Shown here piece after piece: positions 24,640 to 33,668 of a DNA stretch of 36,538 nt. The stretch is from Mesorhizobium sp. LSHC420B00 (GTDB lineage: Bacteria; Pseudomonadota; Alphaproteobacteria; Rhizobiales; Rhizobiaceae). The stretch covers positions 40,657-77,194 of the forward strand of contig NZ_AYVY01000011.1 in the NCBI RefSeq assembly GCF_000503055.1, read 5' to 3'. The notes under the pieces are model-generated. The model searched no databases and was not told the origin of the DNA. It saw only the letters and a program-made list of their open reading frames with translations. Made by a program: the position numbers and the translations under genes. The number at the start of each line of letters is the position of its first letter. The first letter of the stretch is position 1.

Positions 24640-25758
24640 TTACATCTTCTGGATGTAGGTGTACTTGCCGTCGTCGCCCTTCTTCCACTCGTACATGACG
24701 TAGCCGGGCAACGTCGGATCGCCCTTCGCGTCATAGGAGAGGTCGCCCAGAACGGTCTTGAACGGACCCTTCTCATGCAGCGCCTTGGCAACTTCCTGCG
24801 GGTCGTTCGACTTGGCAACGGTGGCTGCTTCGGCGATCGCCTGCATGGCGGCGTAGGAGTAAAGCGTGTAGGCCTCCGGTTCGAAGCCCTGCGCGCGGAA
24901 CTTCTCGACGAGTTCCTTGTTCGTCGGGATCAGACGCGGATCCGGGCCGAACGTGTTCAGCGTGCCCGCAACTGCGTCGCCAGCGATCGAGGCCAGCTCG
25001 TTCGACACGATGCCGTCGCCGGAAACCAGCGTCGCCTTGAGGCCCTGGTCAGCCGCCTGGCGGATGATCAGGCCGGCTTCGGTGTGCAGGCCACCCCAAT
25101 AGATGATGGAAACGCCGGCTTCCTTCATCTTGGCGATCAGCGCCGAGAAGTCCTTGTCGCCGACATTGACGCCTTCGTACATGACTTCCGTCAGGCCGGC
25201 TGCGTTCATCGCCTTCTTGGTCTCATCGGCAAGGCCCTGGCCGTAGGTCGTCTTGTCGTGGATGACCGCGATCTTGGCATCCTTGAAGTTCGCCGCGAGA
25301 TAGGCGCCGGCGATGCTGCCCTGCTGGTCGTCACGTCCGCAGGTGCGGAACGTGTTCCACATGCCGCGTTCGGTGAACTTCGGATTGGTCGCGGCCGGCG
25401 TGATCTCGAGGATGCCGTTTTCCGCGTAGACTTCCGACGCCGGGATCGAGACGCCCGAGTTGAAGTGGCCAACCACGAACTTGACGCCGTCGCCGACGAA
25501 CTTGTTGGCGACCGAGATGCCCTGCTTCGGATCGGAGACGTCGTCGCCGACCGAGAGCTTGATCTGCTCGCCATTGATGCCACCGGCCGCATTGATGTCG
25601 GCGACGGCCTGTTCGGCACCCTTCTGCAGCTGCGCGCCGAAGGCGGCATTCGGACCGGTGATCGGACCGGCGACGCCAACCAGGACGTCAGCCCACGCGC
25701 TGCCGCTGAACGCGATCAGCGCGGTCAGGGCGACGGCGGACAAAAGTGATTTTTTCAT
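24640..25758 (-). CDS. livJ: Branched-chain amino acid ABC transporter, substrate-binding protein
   Basis: 372 residues from ATG 25758 (GGGAG eight bases upstream; the ATG at 25773 is less likely). A signal peptide ([20 protein letters not shown], cut after AWA near residue 23) sends it to the periplasm. The mature part has the type I binding-protein fold: [15 protein letters not shown] at the start, [15 protein letters not shown], and [14 protein letters not shown], typical of LivJ/LivK/BraC. It delivers leucine, isoleucine, valine or related amino acids to LivHMGF. It is the last gene of the operon, separated from the DUF6867-type gene by 140 bases that may hold its own promoter for higher expression. 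Confidence 0.95.
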   Translation of the reverse strand: MKKSLLSAVALTALIAFSGSAWADVLVGVAGPITGPNAAFGAQLQKGAEQAVADINAAGGINGEQIKLSVGDDVSDPKQGISVANKFVGDGVKFVVGHFNSGVSIPASEVYAENGILEITPAATNPKFTERGMWNTFRTCGRDDQQGSIAGAYLAANFKDAKIAVIHDKTTYGQGLADETKKAMNAAGLTEVMYEGVNVGDKDFSALIAKMKEAGVSIIYWGGLHTEAGLIIRQAADQGLKATLVSGDGIVSNELASIAGDAVAGTLNTFGPDPRLIPTNKELVEKFRAQGFEPEAYTLYSYAAMQAIAEAATVAKSNDPQEVAKALHEKGPFKTVLGDLSYDAKGDPTLPGYVMYEWKKGDDGKYTYIQKM

Positions 25759-25898
25759 GTAAAACGCTCCCATTTACGGAGTGGGCGTTGGATGATGCTT
25801 TCATGCGATGCCCACTTTTACTCGCAGAAAACGTACTTTGCCGATTTTCAGGCACTTGTCACGCCGATTCATCCCCGAAACGGCGTTAATCATGAACG

Positions 25899-26246
25899 TC
25901 AACCTTTCGGCTTCCAGCTCAAAACCGATGCTCTTTCATAGAGCCAATTATACTGTGTCACCATCTGGTTTGTGCGCGTGTATTGATAGCCGATGAAGCC
26001 CAATATCATCAGTACGATCGTATCCACGATATAGTAATGCAGCGAGAACATCGTGCCGCCGAACAGCGCGTGATGAATGAACCTTACGCCAATGCCAAGG
26101 CCGAGCATGTAGGCGAACAATTGGAGGAAGCTGCGCCATGTCTGGGCGCTGGCCTTGCCGGTCATCCATGCCGCCCAGCCGCCGAGCAGGCAGGTGACGA
26201 AGAAGAACTGCCAGATCGAGGGTTCCTCGTAGAGAATGCCCTGCAT
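25899..26246 (-). CDS. DUF6867-type small membrane protein of the liv operon
   Basis: 115 residues with three predicted membrane helices: around residues 12-30 (FFFVTCLLGGWAAWM), 40-60 (LQLFAYMLGLGIGVRF) and 67-88 (FSLHYYIVDTIVLMILGFIGY). The N terminus MQGILYEEPSIWQFF is characteristic of a family I know from Rhizobiales liv operons. AGGAG lies before ATG 26246. It starts 17 bases after livF and precedes livJ. No function is known; its constant place suggests an accessory subunit of the transporter. Confidence 0.75.
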   Translation of the reverse strand: MQGILYEEPSIWQFFFVTCLLGGWAAWMTGKASAQTWRSFLQLFAYMLGLGIGVRFIHHALFGGTMFSLHYYIVDTIVLMILGFIGYQYTRTNQMVTQYNWLYERASVLSWKPKG

Positions 26247-26263
26247 GATGAAGTCTCCTGAAC

Positions 26264-26992
26264 TCAGTGGTGGCCGCCTTCGAGATAGGCGGCGCGCACT
26301 TCCGGATTGGCGAGCAGCTCCTTGCCGGTGCCGCTCATCGTCACATTGCCGTTGACCATGACATAGCCGCGCGTCGCGAGCTTCAGCGCGCCGAAGGCGT
26401 TCTGCTCGACCAGGAACACTGTCAGCCCTTGGGTCCGGTTCAACTCGCGGATGGCGTCGAAGATCTGCTTCACGATCAGCGGCGCCAGGCCGAGCGACGG
26501 CTCGTCGAGCAGGAGCAGCTTCGGCCGTGCCATCAGCGCACGCCCGATCGACAGCATCTGCTGTTCGCCGCCCGACAGGGTGCCGCCGCGCTGGGCGATG
26601 CGTTCCTTCAGGCGCGGAAACAGCGTGAACACCTTCTCGACGTCCTCGTCGTAATGCTTGAGGCCGTCGAGGCTGGCGCCCATCTGCAGGTTTTCCATCA
26701 CCGTCATGCGCGGGAAGATGCGCCGGCCCTCCGGCGACTGGGCGATCCGCATCCGCGCGATCTCATGCGTTGGCATCTGGGTAATATCGGTGCCGGCGAA
26801 GGTGATCGTGCCCGCCCGGGCCCGCGGAGCACCAAAAATGGTCATCATCAGCGTCGACTTGCCGGCGCCGTTGGCGCCGATCAGCGCCACGATCTCGCCC
26901 TGCCTGACGGTGACGTCGACACCGTTCAGCGCCCTGATGTTGCCGTAGTAGGTCTGGACGCCTTTGATATCGAGCAGCGTTGTGCCGGCCAT
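26264..26992 (-). CDS. livF: Branched-chain amino acid ABC transporter ATPase LivF
   Basis: 242 residues from ATG 26992; a preceding GTG (26995) is in frame, but GGAGG spacing favours the ATG. Walker A GANGAGKST is at residues 39-47, signature LSGGEQQ at 139-145 and Walker B LLLLDEP at 159-165. The segment PEGRRIFPRMTVMENL is typical of LivF. It powers amino-acid import as one of two non-identical ATPases with LivG. Its ATG overlaps the livG stop by one base (TGATG), so it is translationally coupled. Confidence 0.97.
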   Translation of the reverse strand: MAGTTLLDIKGVQTYYGNIRALNGVDVTVRQGEIVALIGANGAGKSTLMMTIFGAPRARAGTITFAGTDITQMPTHEIARMRIAQSPEGRRIFPRMTVMENLQMGASLDGLKHYDEDVEKVFTLFPRLKERIAQRGGTLSGGEQQMLSIGRALMARPKLLLLDEPSLGLAPLIVKQIFDAIRELNRTQGLTVFLVEQNAFGALKLATRGYVMVNGNVTMSGTGKELLANPEVRAAYLEGGHH

Positions 26993-28503
26993 CACTTGCG
27001 CCCTCCGCGCTTGCCCGCAGGTGCGGCAGCAGTCTTGCCGGCAACTGTTTTCGCAGTTTTCCCGGAAGCGTGGCTCGTTTCCACTTTCCCGGCGTCGACG
27101 CGGCGCGAAAATTCCGTCTCCTTGCCGGCGGCGAGAAGCTTGGCCTGACCAACCCAGTCCTCACGGGCGATGCGTCCGTCGAAGGCGAGATAGGCCTCGA
27201 CGGCCGCGACGTCGGCTTTCTTCCATGCCGCGATCTGGTCGAAATGGAAGATGCCGTGCTGGTTAAGCTTCTTCTCGTTGACCGTGCCGATGCCCTTGAT
27301 GCGGGTCAGATTGTCGGCCTCGCCGCCACGTGGCGCTGTGAGCCGGTTCGAAACGCCCGCGACCTTCGACTTGGCCGGCGCCTTAGCCGTGGAGGGTTTC
27401 GCGGTCGGCTTAGCTGCAGCGGGTTCCGCCTTGGCCGGGGGAGCGGCGGCTTGCGCTGCTGCCTTGCTTGCCGCGGCACTCGACTTTGCATCGAACTGCC
27501 CGGCTTTCGAGGCGCCTTTCGACACGGTCACGCGCTCGCCCTCGCTGTGGCCGATCGTATCGGTCACCGGTCCGGCGAGATACGAAGACGATGTGCCTGG
27601 GCCGTGCGCGGAATCGGGACCGGTGTCCAATTGCTCGATGACGTCCTCGTCGCCGACTTCGGTCAGTACCGTCTCGACTTCCTCGTCTTCGACGCCGAGA
27701 TAGGCAGCGATGACGCGCGGGTCCGTGCGTACCGAATGCGGGCTGCCGTCCGATATCTTGCGCCCGTATTCGAGCACCACGACGTGGTCGGAAATCTGCA
27801 TGACCACCGCCATGTCGTGCTCGATCAGCAGGATCGAGGTGCCGGTGTTGTCTTTGATGTCCATCAGCAGCGCGTTGAGCGCCATTGATTCTTTCGGATT
27901 GAGGCCGGCAGCCGGCTCGTCGAGGCAGAGCAACTCCGGACCCGTGCACATCGCCCGCGCGATCTCGAGGCGTCGTTGCGCGCCATAGGGCAGGTCGCCG
28001 GCCGGGTCGTCGGCACGGTCGACGAGATCGGCCTTCTCCAGCCAGTGCCTGGCCAGTTCGACCGACTCGGCCGATGCCTTCCGGTAGCCGCTGAAGCCGA
28101 ACAGGCCGAGCACGGTGTAGCCGGACGCCTTCATCAGCTTGTTGTGCTGGGCTACCAGCAGGTTCTCGAGCAGCGTCATGCCCGAGAACAGGCGGATGTT
28201 CTGAAAGGTGCGCGCCACCTTGGCGCGTGCCGGGATTTCATGGTTCGGCAGGCGTTCGAGCAGATAGCTCGAGCCGTCGCGCCTATTGAGCGTGAGCATG
28301 CCTTCCGACGGTTTGTAGAAACCGGTGATGCAATTGAACACCGTGGTCTTGCCGGCGCCGTTCGGTCCGATCAGCGCGGTGATCTCGCCGCGCTTGGCCT
28401 GGAAGGAGAGATCGCCGATGGCGACCAGACCGCCGAATTTCATCGACAGATGGTCGACCTGCAGGATGGCATCGTTCATGGGAGATGGGTTCGTATCACT
28501 CAT
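26992..28503 (-). CDS. livG: LivG ATPase fused to a low-complexity linker and C-terminal helix-hairpin-helix-like domain
   Basis: 503 residues, about 200 more than ordinary LivG. Residues 1-272 are a standard ATPase: Walker A GPNGAGKT (46-53), signature LPYGAQRR (171-178), Walker B LLCLDEP (191-197), His229. Residues 273-330 are acidic and Ser/Gly-rich, and 331-385 are an Ala/Lys/Pro-rich linker. Residues 397-460 contain DNLTRIKGIGTVNEKKLNQ and HFDQIAAW, followed by FDGRIAREDWVGQAKLLAAG. This resembles the helix-hairpin-helix-like extension at the C terminus of NuoE in Rhizobiales. A basic Lys/Ala tail follows (461-503). The ATG at 28503 overlaps the livM stop (TGATG). The frame is continuous, so the fusion is real at sequence level; its role is unknown. 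Confidence 0.92.
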   Translation of the reverse strand: MSDTNPSPMNDAILQVDHLSMKFGGLVAIGDLSFQAKRGEITALIGPNGAGKTTVFNCITGFYKPSEGMLTLNRRDGSSYLLERLPNHEIPARAKVARTFQNIRLFSGMTLLENLLVAQHNKLMKASGYTVLGLFGFSGYRKASAESVELARHWLEKADLVDRADDPAGDLPYGAQRRLEIARAMCTGPELLCLDEPAAGLNPKESMALNALLMDIKDNTGTSILLIEHDMAVVMQISDHVVVLEYGRKISDGSPHSVRTDPRVIAAYLGVEDEEVETVLTEVGDEDVIEQLDTGPDSAHGPGTSSSYLAGPVTDTIGHSEGERVTVSKGASKAGQFDAKSSAAASKAAAQAAAPPAKAEPAAAKPTAKPSTAKAPAKSKVAGVSNRLTAPRGGEADNLTRIKGIGTVNEKKLNQHGIFHFDQIAAWKKADVAAVEAYLAFDGRIAREDWVGQAKLLAAGKETEFSRRVDAGKVETSHASGKTAKTVAGKTAAAPAGKRGGRK

Positions 28504-30098
28504 CAGCCGTGGCCTTCCTTGGTGAAGGAGCCGGATACGGCCTTGCTCTTCTTGAGGAAGGCTGTCGGTTCACGGCTGCCGACGAAGCCGCGCGGCTTCC
28601 ACAGCATGACGATGACCATGGCCATGCCGAATAAAAGCATGCGGTAGAGTTCCGGGGTGAAGTCGGGGCCGAAGACCTGCTTCAGGAAATCGAGTTCGCG
28701 CAGCACCTCCGTGCCGCCGATCATCACCATGGCGGCGACGGCGATGCCAACCAGCGAACCCATGCCGCCAAGCACGACCATAGCCAGAATGATGGCCGAC
28801 TCCAGGAAGATGAAGGATTCGGGGCTGACGAAACCTTGCCGTGCCGCGAAGAACGAGCCGGCGAAGCCGCCGAACATGGCGCCGGTGGCAAAGGCAGTGA
28901 GCTTGGTGGTGGTGGTGTTGATGCCGAGCGAGCGGCAGGCGATCTCATCCTCGCGCAGCGCTTCCCAGGCGCGGCCGACAGGCATGCGCCTTAGCCTTAT
29001 CGTGACGAAGGCGGTGAGCAGGCAGAGCCCCAGGATCAGATAGTAGAGGAATATCTTGTAGTAGGCGCTCGATGTGGCGATATCCAACACCTTGGCGATA
29101 TAATTCGGATCCGAAACGTTGAACGTCATCAGGCCGAAAAAGGTGACCTTGGGGATGCCGGAGATGCCGGCCGAGCCGTTCGTAACCTCGCGCCAATTGA
29201 TCAGCACGAGACGAATGATCTCGCCGAAGGCAAGCGTCACGATCGCCAGATAATCGCCGCGCAGACGCAGCACCGGAAACCCGAGCAATACCCCCCAGAA
29301 GGCGGCCATGGCGCCGGCGGCGGGCAGCAGGATCCAGAACGACAGGCCAAAATGCGTGCCGAGCAGCGCATAGGCATAGGCGCCGACCGCGTAGAAGGCG
29401 ACGTAGCCGAGATCGAGCAGGCCGGCGAGGCCGACGACGATGTTCAGCCCCCAGGCCAGCATCACATAGATCAGGATCTGGATGCCGAAATTGTCGACCC
29501 ATTTCAGTGAACCCTGGAACCCGCCGGCCATCGACCCTGCGTACCCGGCAAGCACCGCCACGACGATGATCGGGTAGAGCGCCAGTGCGGTTATGCCCAA
29601 CGCCGAGAAATGGGCGAGGATGAAGGTGCGGAAATAGAACAGCACCGAGGCCAGCGCATAGATGATCGCCAGCGCCCGCGCGAAGCGCGCATAACCGGCG
29701 AGACCCGGCCCCAGCAAACCATCGAGCGAGCCGGCCAGCAGCGCCAGCACAGCCACTACGACGACGGCAGCAATGAAATACGGCAACCGGAAGAACCGCG
29801 TCGCCACGCTTTCCGGCAACAGCCCGGTGGCGATGTCGGCAATCTTCTGGTTGGCCAGGAAGGGCTGGCCGTAGGCAACGTAGAGAAAGCGGCCGAGCAT
29901 GGTGGCGATCACCACGGCGGCGAGCAGGCCCCAGCGCTGTACGAGGATCAGCTCGTTGGAGATGTTCTGATCGGTCCGCAGGCCGATGAACAGCACGAAC
30001 AGGCCGAGCGCGATGGCACCAGCATAAAGCGCCTCGCGCGTGGCGCGTTGCACTGGGGTGGCGACGACGCCGCGCTCCGGAGATACAGTGACCGCCAT
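28503..30098 (-). CDS. livM: Branched-chain amino acid ABC transporter permease LivM, with long N-terminal extension
   Basis: 531 residues, where LivM is more often 300-430. The C-terminal ~330 residues are the permease: [31 protein letters not shown], the [22 protein letters not shown] segment (each recognisable as LivM hallmark) and [16 protein letters not shown] coupling region [15 protein letters not shown]. The first 200 residues add about five membrane helices of low conservation. It pairs with LivH as the two membrane subunits. It starts four bases after the livH stop and overlaps livG. The extension may be usual in this order, but I cannot confirm it here. Confidence 0.93.
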   Translation of the reverse strand: MAVTVSPERGVVATPVQRATREALYAGAIALGLFVLFIGLRTDQNISNELILVQRWGLLAAVVIATMLGRFLYVAYGQPFLANQKIADIATGLLPESVATRFFRLPYFIAAVVVVAVLALLAGSLDGLLGPGLAGYARFARALAIIYALASVLFYFRTFILAHFSALGITALALYPIIVVAVLAGYAGSMAGGFQGSLKWVDNFGIQILIYVMLAWGLNIVVGLAGLLDLGYVAFYAVGAYAYALLGTHFGLSFWILLPAAGAMAAFWGVLLGFPVLRLRGDYLAIVTLAFGEIIRLVLINWREVTNGSAGISGIPKVTFFGLMTFNVSDPNYIAKVLDIATSSAYYKIFLYYLILGLCLLTAFVTIRLRRMPVGRAWEALREDEIACRSLGINTTTTKLTAFATGAMFGGFAGSFFAARQGFVSPESFIFLESAIILAMVVLGGMGSLVGIAVAAMVMIGGTEVLRELDFLKQVFGPDFTPELYRMLLFGMAMVIVMLWKPRGFVGSREPTAFLKKSKAVSGSFTKEGHG

Positions 30099-30102
30099 GA
30101 CC

Positions 30103-31005
30103 TCAGACCTTTTCGACTTCTGGCCGGCCCAATATGCCGGAAGGCAGGAAGATCAGGACGATCGCCAGGATGGAGAAGGCGGCGACGTCCTTGTAGTCGA
30201 TCGAGAAATAAGCCGACCACATGCTTTCGATGAAGCCGATCATCAGCCCGCCGAGCACGGCGCCGGGCAGCGAGCCGATGCCGCCGAGCACCGCCGCGGT
30301 GAACGCCTTCACGCCGGGCGTGAAACCGTCGGAGAAGGCGATGACGCCGTAATACATCAGGAACAGCGTGCCGGCGACGGCAGCAAGGGCCGCACCCATG
30401 ACGAAGGTGATCGAGATGGTGCGGTCGACGTCGATGCCAAGCAACGCCGCCATCTTGCGGTCCTGCTCGCATGCCCTTTGCGCCCGGCCTAGTGAGGTCT
30501 TGTTGACCAAATACCAGAACAGCGCCAGCAGCAGCGCGGTGACGATGACGATGATGATCTGCTTCAGCGATACGCTGATGCCCTCGATGTTGTAGACCGT
30601 GGACACCATCGGCGGGATCGGCTTGTTGCGCGGCCCTTGCGTCACCTGGACGAAGTTCGACAGGGCGATCGACATGCCGATCGCGGTGATCAGCGGCGCC
30701 AGCCGGAACGAACCGCGCAAAGGCCGGTAGGCCACCTTCTCGATCGTCCAATTATACAGGCTGGTCAGCAGCATCGCGACGATCATCATGATCAGCAGCG
30801 CGATCACCACCGGCAAGGAATAGAACAATGCGCCGAGAATGAGGAAAACGATGAGGGCGGTGAATGCCCCGACCATGAAGATGTCGCCATGGGCAAAATT
30901 GATCATGCCGATGATGCCGTAGACCATCGTATAGCCGATCGCTATCAGCCCATAGATCGATCCCAGCGTCAGCCCATTGATAAGCTGCTGGACAAAATAC
31001 TGCAT
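30103..31005 (-). CDS. livH: Branched-chain amino acid ABC transporter permease LivH
   Basis: 300 residues with about eight membrane helices. The family pattern is clear: [20 protein letters not shown] at the start, [16 protein letters not shown] in the first third, and [19 protein letters not shown] as the ATPase-contact loop. GGGGAG lies ten bases before ATG 31005. It is the first gene of the liv operon. CTGCATG (31000-31006, containing the start codon complement) and CATGCAG (31034-31040) form a 7-bp inverted repeat around the ribosome binding site; this could be chance. Confidence 0.96.
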   Translation of the reverse strand: MQYFVQQLINGLTLGSIYGLIAIGYTMVYGIIGMINFAHGDIFMVGAFTALIVFLILGALFYSLPVVIALLIMMIVAMLLTSLYNWTIEKVAYRPLRGSFRLAPLITAIGMSIALSNFVQVTQGPRNKPIPPMVSTVYNIEGISVSLKQIIIVIVTALLLALFWYLVNKTSLGRAQRACEQDRKMAALLGIDVDRTISITFVMGAALAAVAGTLFLMYYGVIAFSDGFTPGVKAFTAAVLGGIGSLPGAVLGGLMIGFIESMWSAYFSIDYKDVAAFSILAIVLIFLPSGILGRPEVEKV

Positions 31006-31339
31006 GCTGTCGTGGCTCCCCTGGAATGTCGCCCATGCAGACGCATTCCTTTTCGTATTTCCCCTAGTCGTAAAGTTTCGAGCCCGGATTGCAACGTGAT
31101 TTTTCGATGGCTATGCGTGTTTTCGCCGCACGCCGTCCGATTGCCCGTTTTATTCCCGTCCGGCCCCTGGACCATCGCGGACCCTACCATTGGCCTAACG
31201 CAATGTCTTTGACGATTCAACCGCACCATGCGCCTCGTTTCGAAGAAATCGCCGTCAAAATAAGTTGATGAGCGGGATCGTTGCGTCGTTGATCGCAATC
31301 CGTTTACGCTCTCTTTCTTCCCCTGCGTCAGCGTTTTTT
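31006..31339. other. 334-base gap between hypRE and livH
   Basis: No convincing gene. On the minus strand TTGCAA (31094-31089) and TACGAC (31072-31067), 16 bases apart, could be a weak livH promoter. No clear terminator follows the hypRE stop. The rest shows no repeat or structure I can name. Confidence 0.4.
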
Positions 31340-32341
31340 CTATTTGACGACGAAGCCGTGCGCGAACGGGTCGCGGTCGTCGATGAAGATCGTGTTCAAT
31401 CCGGTCATCCGTGCCCAGCCGCCGATCGACGGAATGATCGCCGGCTTGCCGGCGACGGTGACCTCTTTTTCCACCCTGCCCTTGAACAGCGAGCCGATGA
31501 TCGATTCATGGACGAAGTCGTCGCCAACCCCAAGCTTGCCCTTGGCGTGAAGCTGCGCCATCCGCGCCGAGGTGCCGGTGCCGCAGGGCGAGCGGTCGAT
31601 CGCCTTGTCGCCGTAGAAGACGGCGTTGCGGGCATCGGCTTGCGGGTTGGTCGGCGCACCGGTCCACAATATGTGCGACAGCTTGTCGATGCCGGGATTC
31701 TCCGGGTGGACGAAGGAATATTTCTCGTTGAGCCGCTGCCGCACCACCGGGCTCCAGGCGATCAGCTCGCCCGCCGAATGGTCGGCCATGTCGCGATAGT
31801 TCGTTTGCGGTTCGACGATGGCGTAGAAATTGCCGCCATAGGCGACATCGACGCTGATCTCGCCGAGCCCGGGGCATTCGACCGTCAGTCCCTCGGCATA
31901 GAGGAAGGACGGCACATTGGTGATGCGCACCTCCTCGACATAGTCGCCGACCTGCTTGTACTCGGCGACGACCAGGCCCGCCGGCGTATCCAGCCTGAGC
32001 ACGCCCGGCGTCTTCGGCTTGATCAGCCCATGTTCGACGGCAAAGGTCACAGTGCCGATTGTGCCGTGGCCGCACATCGGCAGACAGCCGGAGGTTTCGA
32101 TGAACAGGATGGCGATGTCGCAATCCTCGCGCGTCGGCGGATAGAGGATCGAGCCGGACATCACGTCATGGCCGCGCGGCTCGAACATCAGCCCGGTGCG
32201 GATCCAGTCATATTCGGCCAGGAAATGCGCTCGCCGCTCCATCATCGTCGAGCCGTTGAGCAGCGGTCCGCCGCCGGCGACCAGCCGCACCGGATTGCCG
32301 CAGGTGTGGCCGTCTATGCAGAAGAAGGAATTCTTGGCCAT
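31340..32341 (-). CDS. hypRE: 4-hydroxyproline 2-epimerase (proline racemase family)
   Basis: 333 residues from ATG 32341 with GGGAG five bases upstream. It converts trans-4-hydroxy-L-proline to cis-4-hydroxy-D-proline without cofactor. Both catalytic cysteines are present: Cys90 in MCGHGTIG and Cys253 in SPCGTGTSA. The presence of both separates it from the related dehydratases, where one is replaced. The N terminus FFCIDGHTCGNPVRLV and the end DDRDPFAHGFVVK fit hydroxyproline epimerases. It is the last of three genes read together (deaminase, dehydrogenase, epimerase), 28 bases after the dehydrogenase stop. Confidence 0.94.
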   Translation of the reverse strand: MAKNSFFCIDGHTCGNPVRLVAGGGPLLNGSTMMERRAHFLAEYDWIRTGLMFEPRGHDVMSGSILYPPTREDCDIAILFIETSGCLPMCGHGTIGTVTFAVEHGLIKPKTPGVLRLDTPAGLVVAEYKQVGDYVEEVRITNVPSFLYAEGLTVECPGLGEISVDVAYGGNFYAIVEPQTNYRDMADHSAGELIAWSPVVRQRLNEKYSFVHPENPGIDKLSHILWTGAPTNPQADARNAVFYGDKAIDRSPCGTGTSARMAQLHAKGKLGVGDDFVHESIIGSLFKGRVEKEVTVAGKPAIIPSIGGWARMTGLNTIFIDDRDPFAHGFVVK

Positions 32342-32369
32342 GCCGGCTCCCAACTGAATGTCTTCGATC

Positions 32370-33626
32370 TCAAAACCGTTGCGGACTGAACGGACCGAGA
32401 TCGAGCGATGGACTCTGCCCGAGAACGAGCTCACGGATCAAGCGTCCGGTCGCCGCGGCCTGGGTCAGGCCGAGATGACCATGGCCGAAGCCATACACCA
32501 CCGACGGCGTTTTTTGCGACCGCCCGATCACCGACAACGAATCCGGCAGCGACGGCCGGAATCCCATCCATTCGCGGCCATTGGCCGGATCCAGCCCTGG
32601 CAGGAATTTTTGCGCCTTTTCGAGCAGTGCTTTCGAGCGCGCATAATTGGGCGGCCTTTCGAGGCCGCCGAGCTCGACCGCGCCACCGACGCGCAGGCCG
32701 GTCTCGAGCGGCGTGATGACAAAGCCATGCCCGGAGAAGATCAATTGCCGCTTTACGTCGAACGCAGTCTTCGGCAGCGTCGTGTTGTAGCCACGCTCGG
32801 TCTCCAGCGGGATGCCGTCGCCGAGATGTCTCGCCAGCAGATGCGACCAGGCCCCGGCAGCGATGACGACATGCTTTGCCCGACGCGTCGTACCGTCGGC
32901 CATGGTCAGGATCGCGTCGCCCTGTCCCGCCTCGATACGCTCGATCCGGGCCTTTTCGAACCCCGCGCCCAACCTCTCGGCATAGGCCCATAAGGCCTTT
33001 CCAAGCAGCTTGGGGTCGGCGACGGTCTTCCACCCCGGCACGAACGTGCCCCTGGCGAAGCGCGGCGACAGGCCGGGCTGCAAGGCGGCGAGAGCGCTGC
33101 CTTCGACATGGTTGAAGCCGATGCCGAAGCGCTGCCTTGCCGCCCAGCCGGGCAGCGACACCTTGAACTCGGCCTCGCTTTCGTAGAGTTCGAGCGAGCC
33201 GTCCTCGTGCAGCATCGGCCGTGTGCCGGAACGGTCGAGCAAGCCCATCCATTCCGCCTCGGCGAGCTTCATCATCCCGGCCTGCGCGGCAAGGCCGGCT
33301 TCATAGCGGTCGCTTCGGCCGGCCCGCCAGAAGCGGACCAGCCAAGGCAACAGCTTCGGCAAATAGGCGGGCGGAATGCTGAGCGGGCCGAGCGGGTCGG
33401 CGAGCCATTTCGGCAGCTGCCTGATCATGCCCTTGTGGGCGAGCGGCAGCACATCGGAGAAGGCAAAGGCAGCGGCATTGCCGGAGCTGGTTTCCTCGCA
33501 GATCCCCGTCCGATCGAAGATCGTGACGTTTCGCCCCGCCTCGGCCAGAAAGGCGGCGGCGCAGATGCCGATGATGCCGCCACCAATGATGGCAACATCG
33601 AGCGTAGCATCATCATTCATTGCCAT
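32370..33626 (-). CDS. hypO: FAD-dependent D-amino acid dehydrogenase, probably D-hydroxyproline dehydrogenase
   Basis: 418 residues (ATG 33626; ATG 33620 two codons later is possible). The N-terminal FAD motif VAIIGGGIIG is at residues 11-20, and the C-terminal FAD segment GFGHGHLGLTQAAATGRLI closes the DadA-like fold. Family members oxidise D-amino acids and pass electrons to the respiratory chain. Context makes cis-4-hydroxy-D-proline the likely substrate, giving 1-pyrroline-4-hydroxy-2-carboxylate. It lies between the deaminase gene (42 bases upstream) and the epimerase gene. No clear ribosome binding site was seen. The substrate assignment rests on neighbours, not on residues. Confidence 0.85.
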   Translation of the reverse strand: MAMNDDATLDVAIIGGGIIGICAAAFLAEAGRNVTIFDRTGICEETSSGNAAAFAFSDVLPLAHKGMIRQLPKWLADPLGPLSIPPAYLPKLLPWLVRFWRAGRSDRYEAGLAAQAGMMKLAEAEWMGLLDRSGTRPMLHEDGSLELYESEAEFKVSLPGWAARQRFGIGFNHVEGSALAALQPGLSPRFARGTFVPGWKTVADPKLLGKALWAYAERLGAGFEKARIERIEAGQGDAILTMADGTTRRAKHVVIAAGAWSHLLARHLGDGIPLETERGYNTTLPKTAFDVKRQLIFSGHGFVITPLETGLRVGGAVELGGLERPPNYARSKALLEKAQKFLPGLDPANGREWMGFRPSLPDSLSVIGRSQKTPSVVYGFGHGHLGLTQAAATGRLIRELVLGQSPSLDLGPFSPQRF

Positions 33627-33668
33627 GCGCCGCGCTGCACATCTGCAAATAGCCTCAAAGTGACTGGA

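Noticed and set aside
31000..31040. 7-bp inverted repeat enclosing the livH ribosome binding site
   Set aside because: Short arms, a 27-base loop and a core (GCATGC) that is itself a palindrome; chance is likely.
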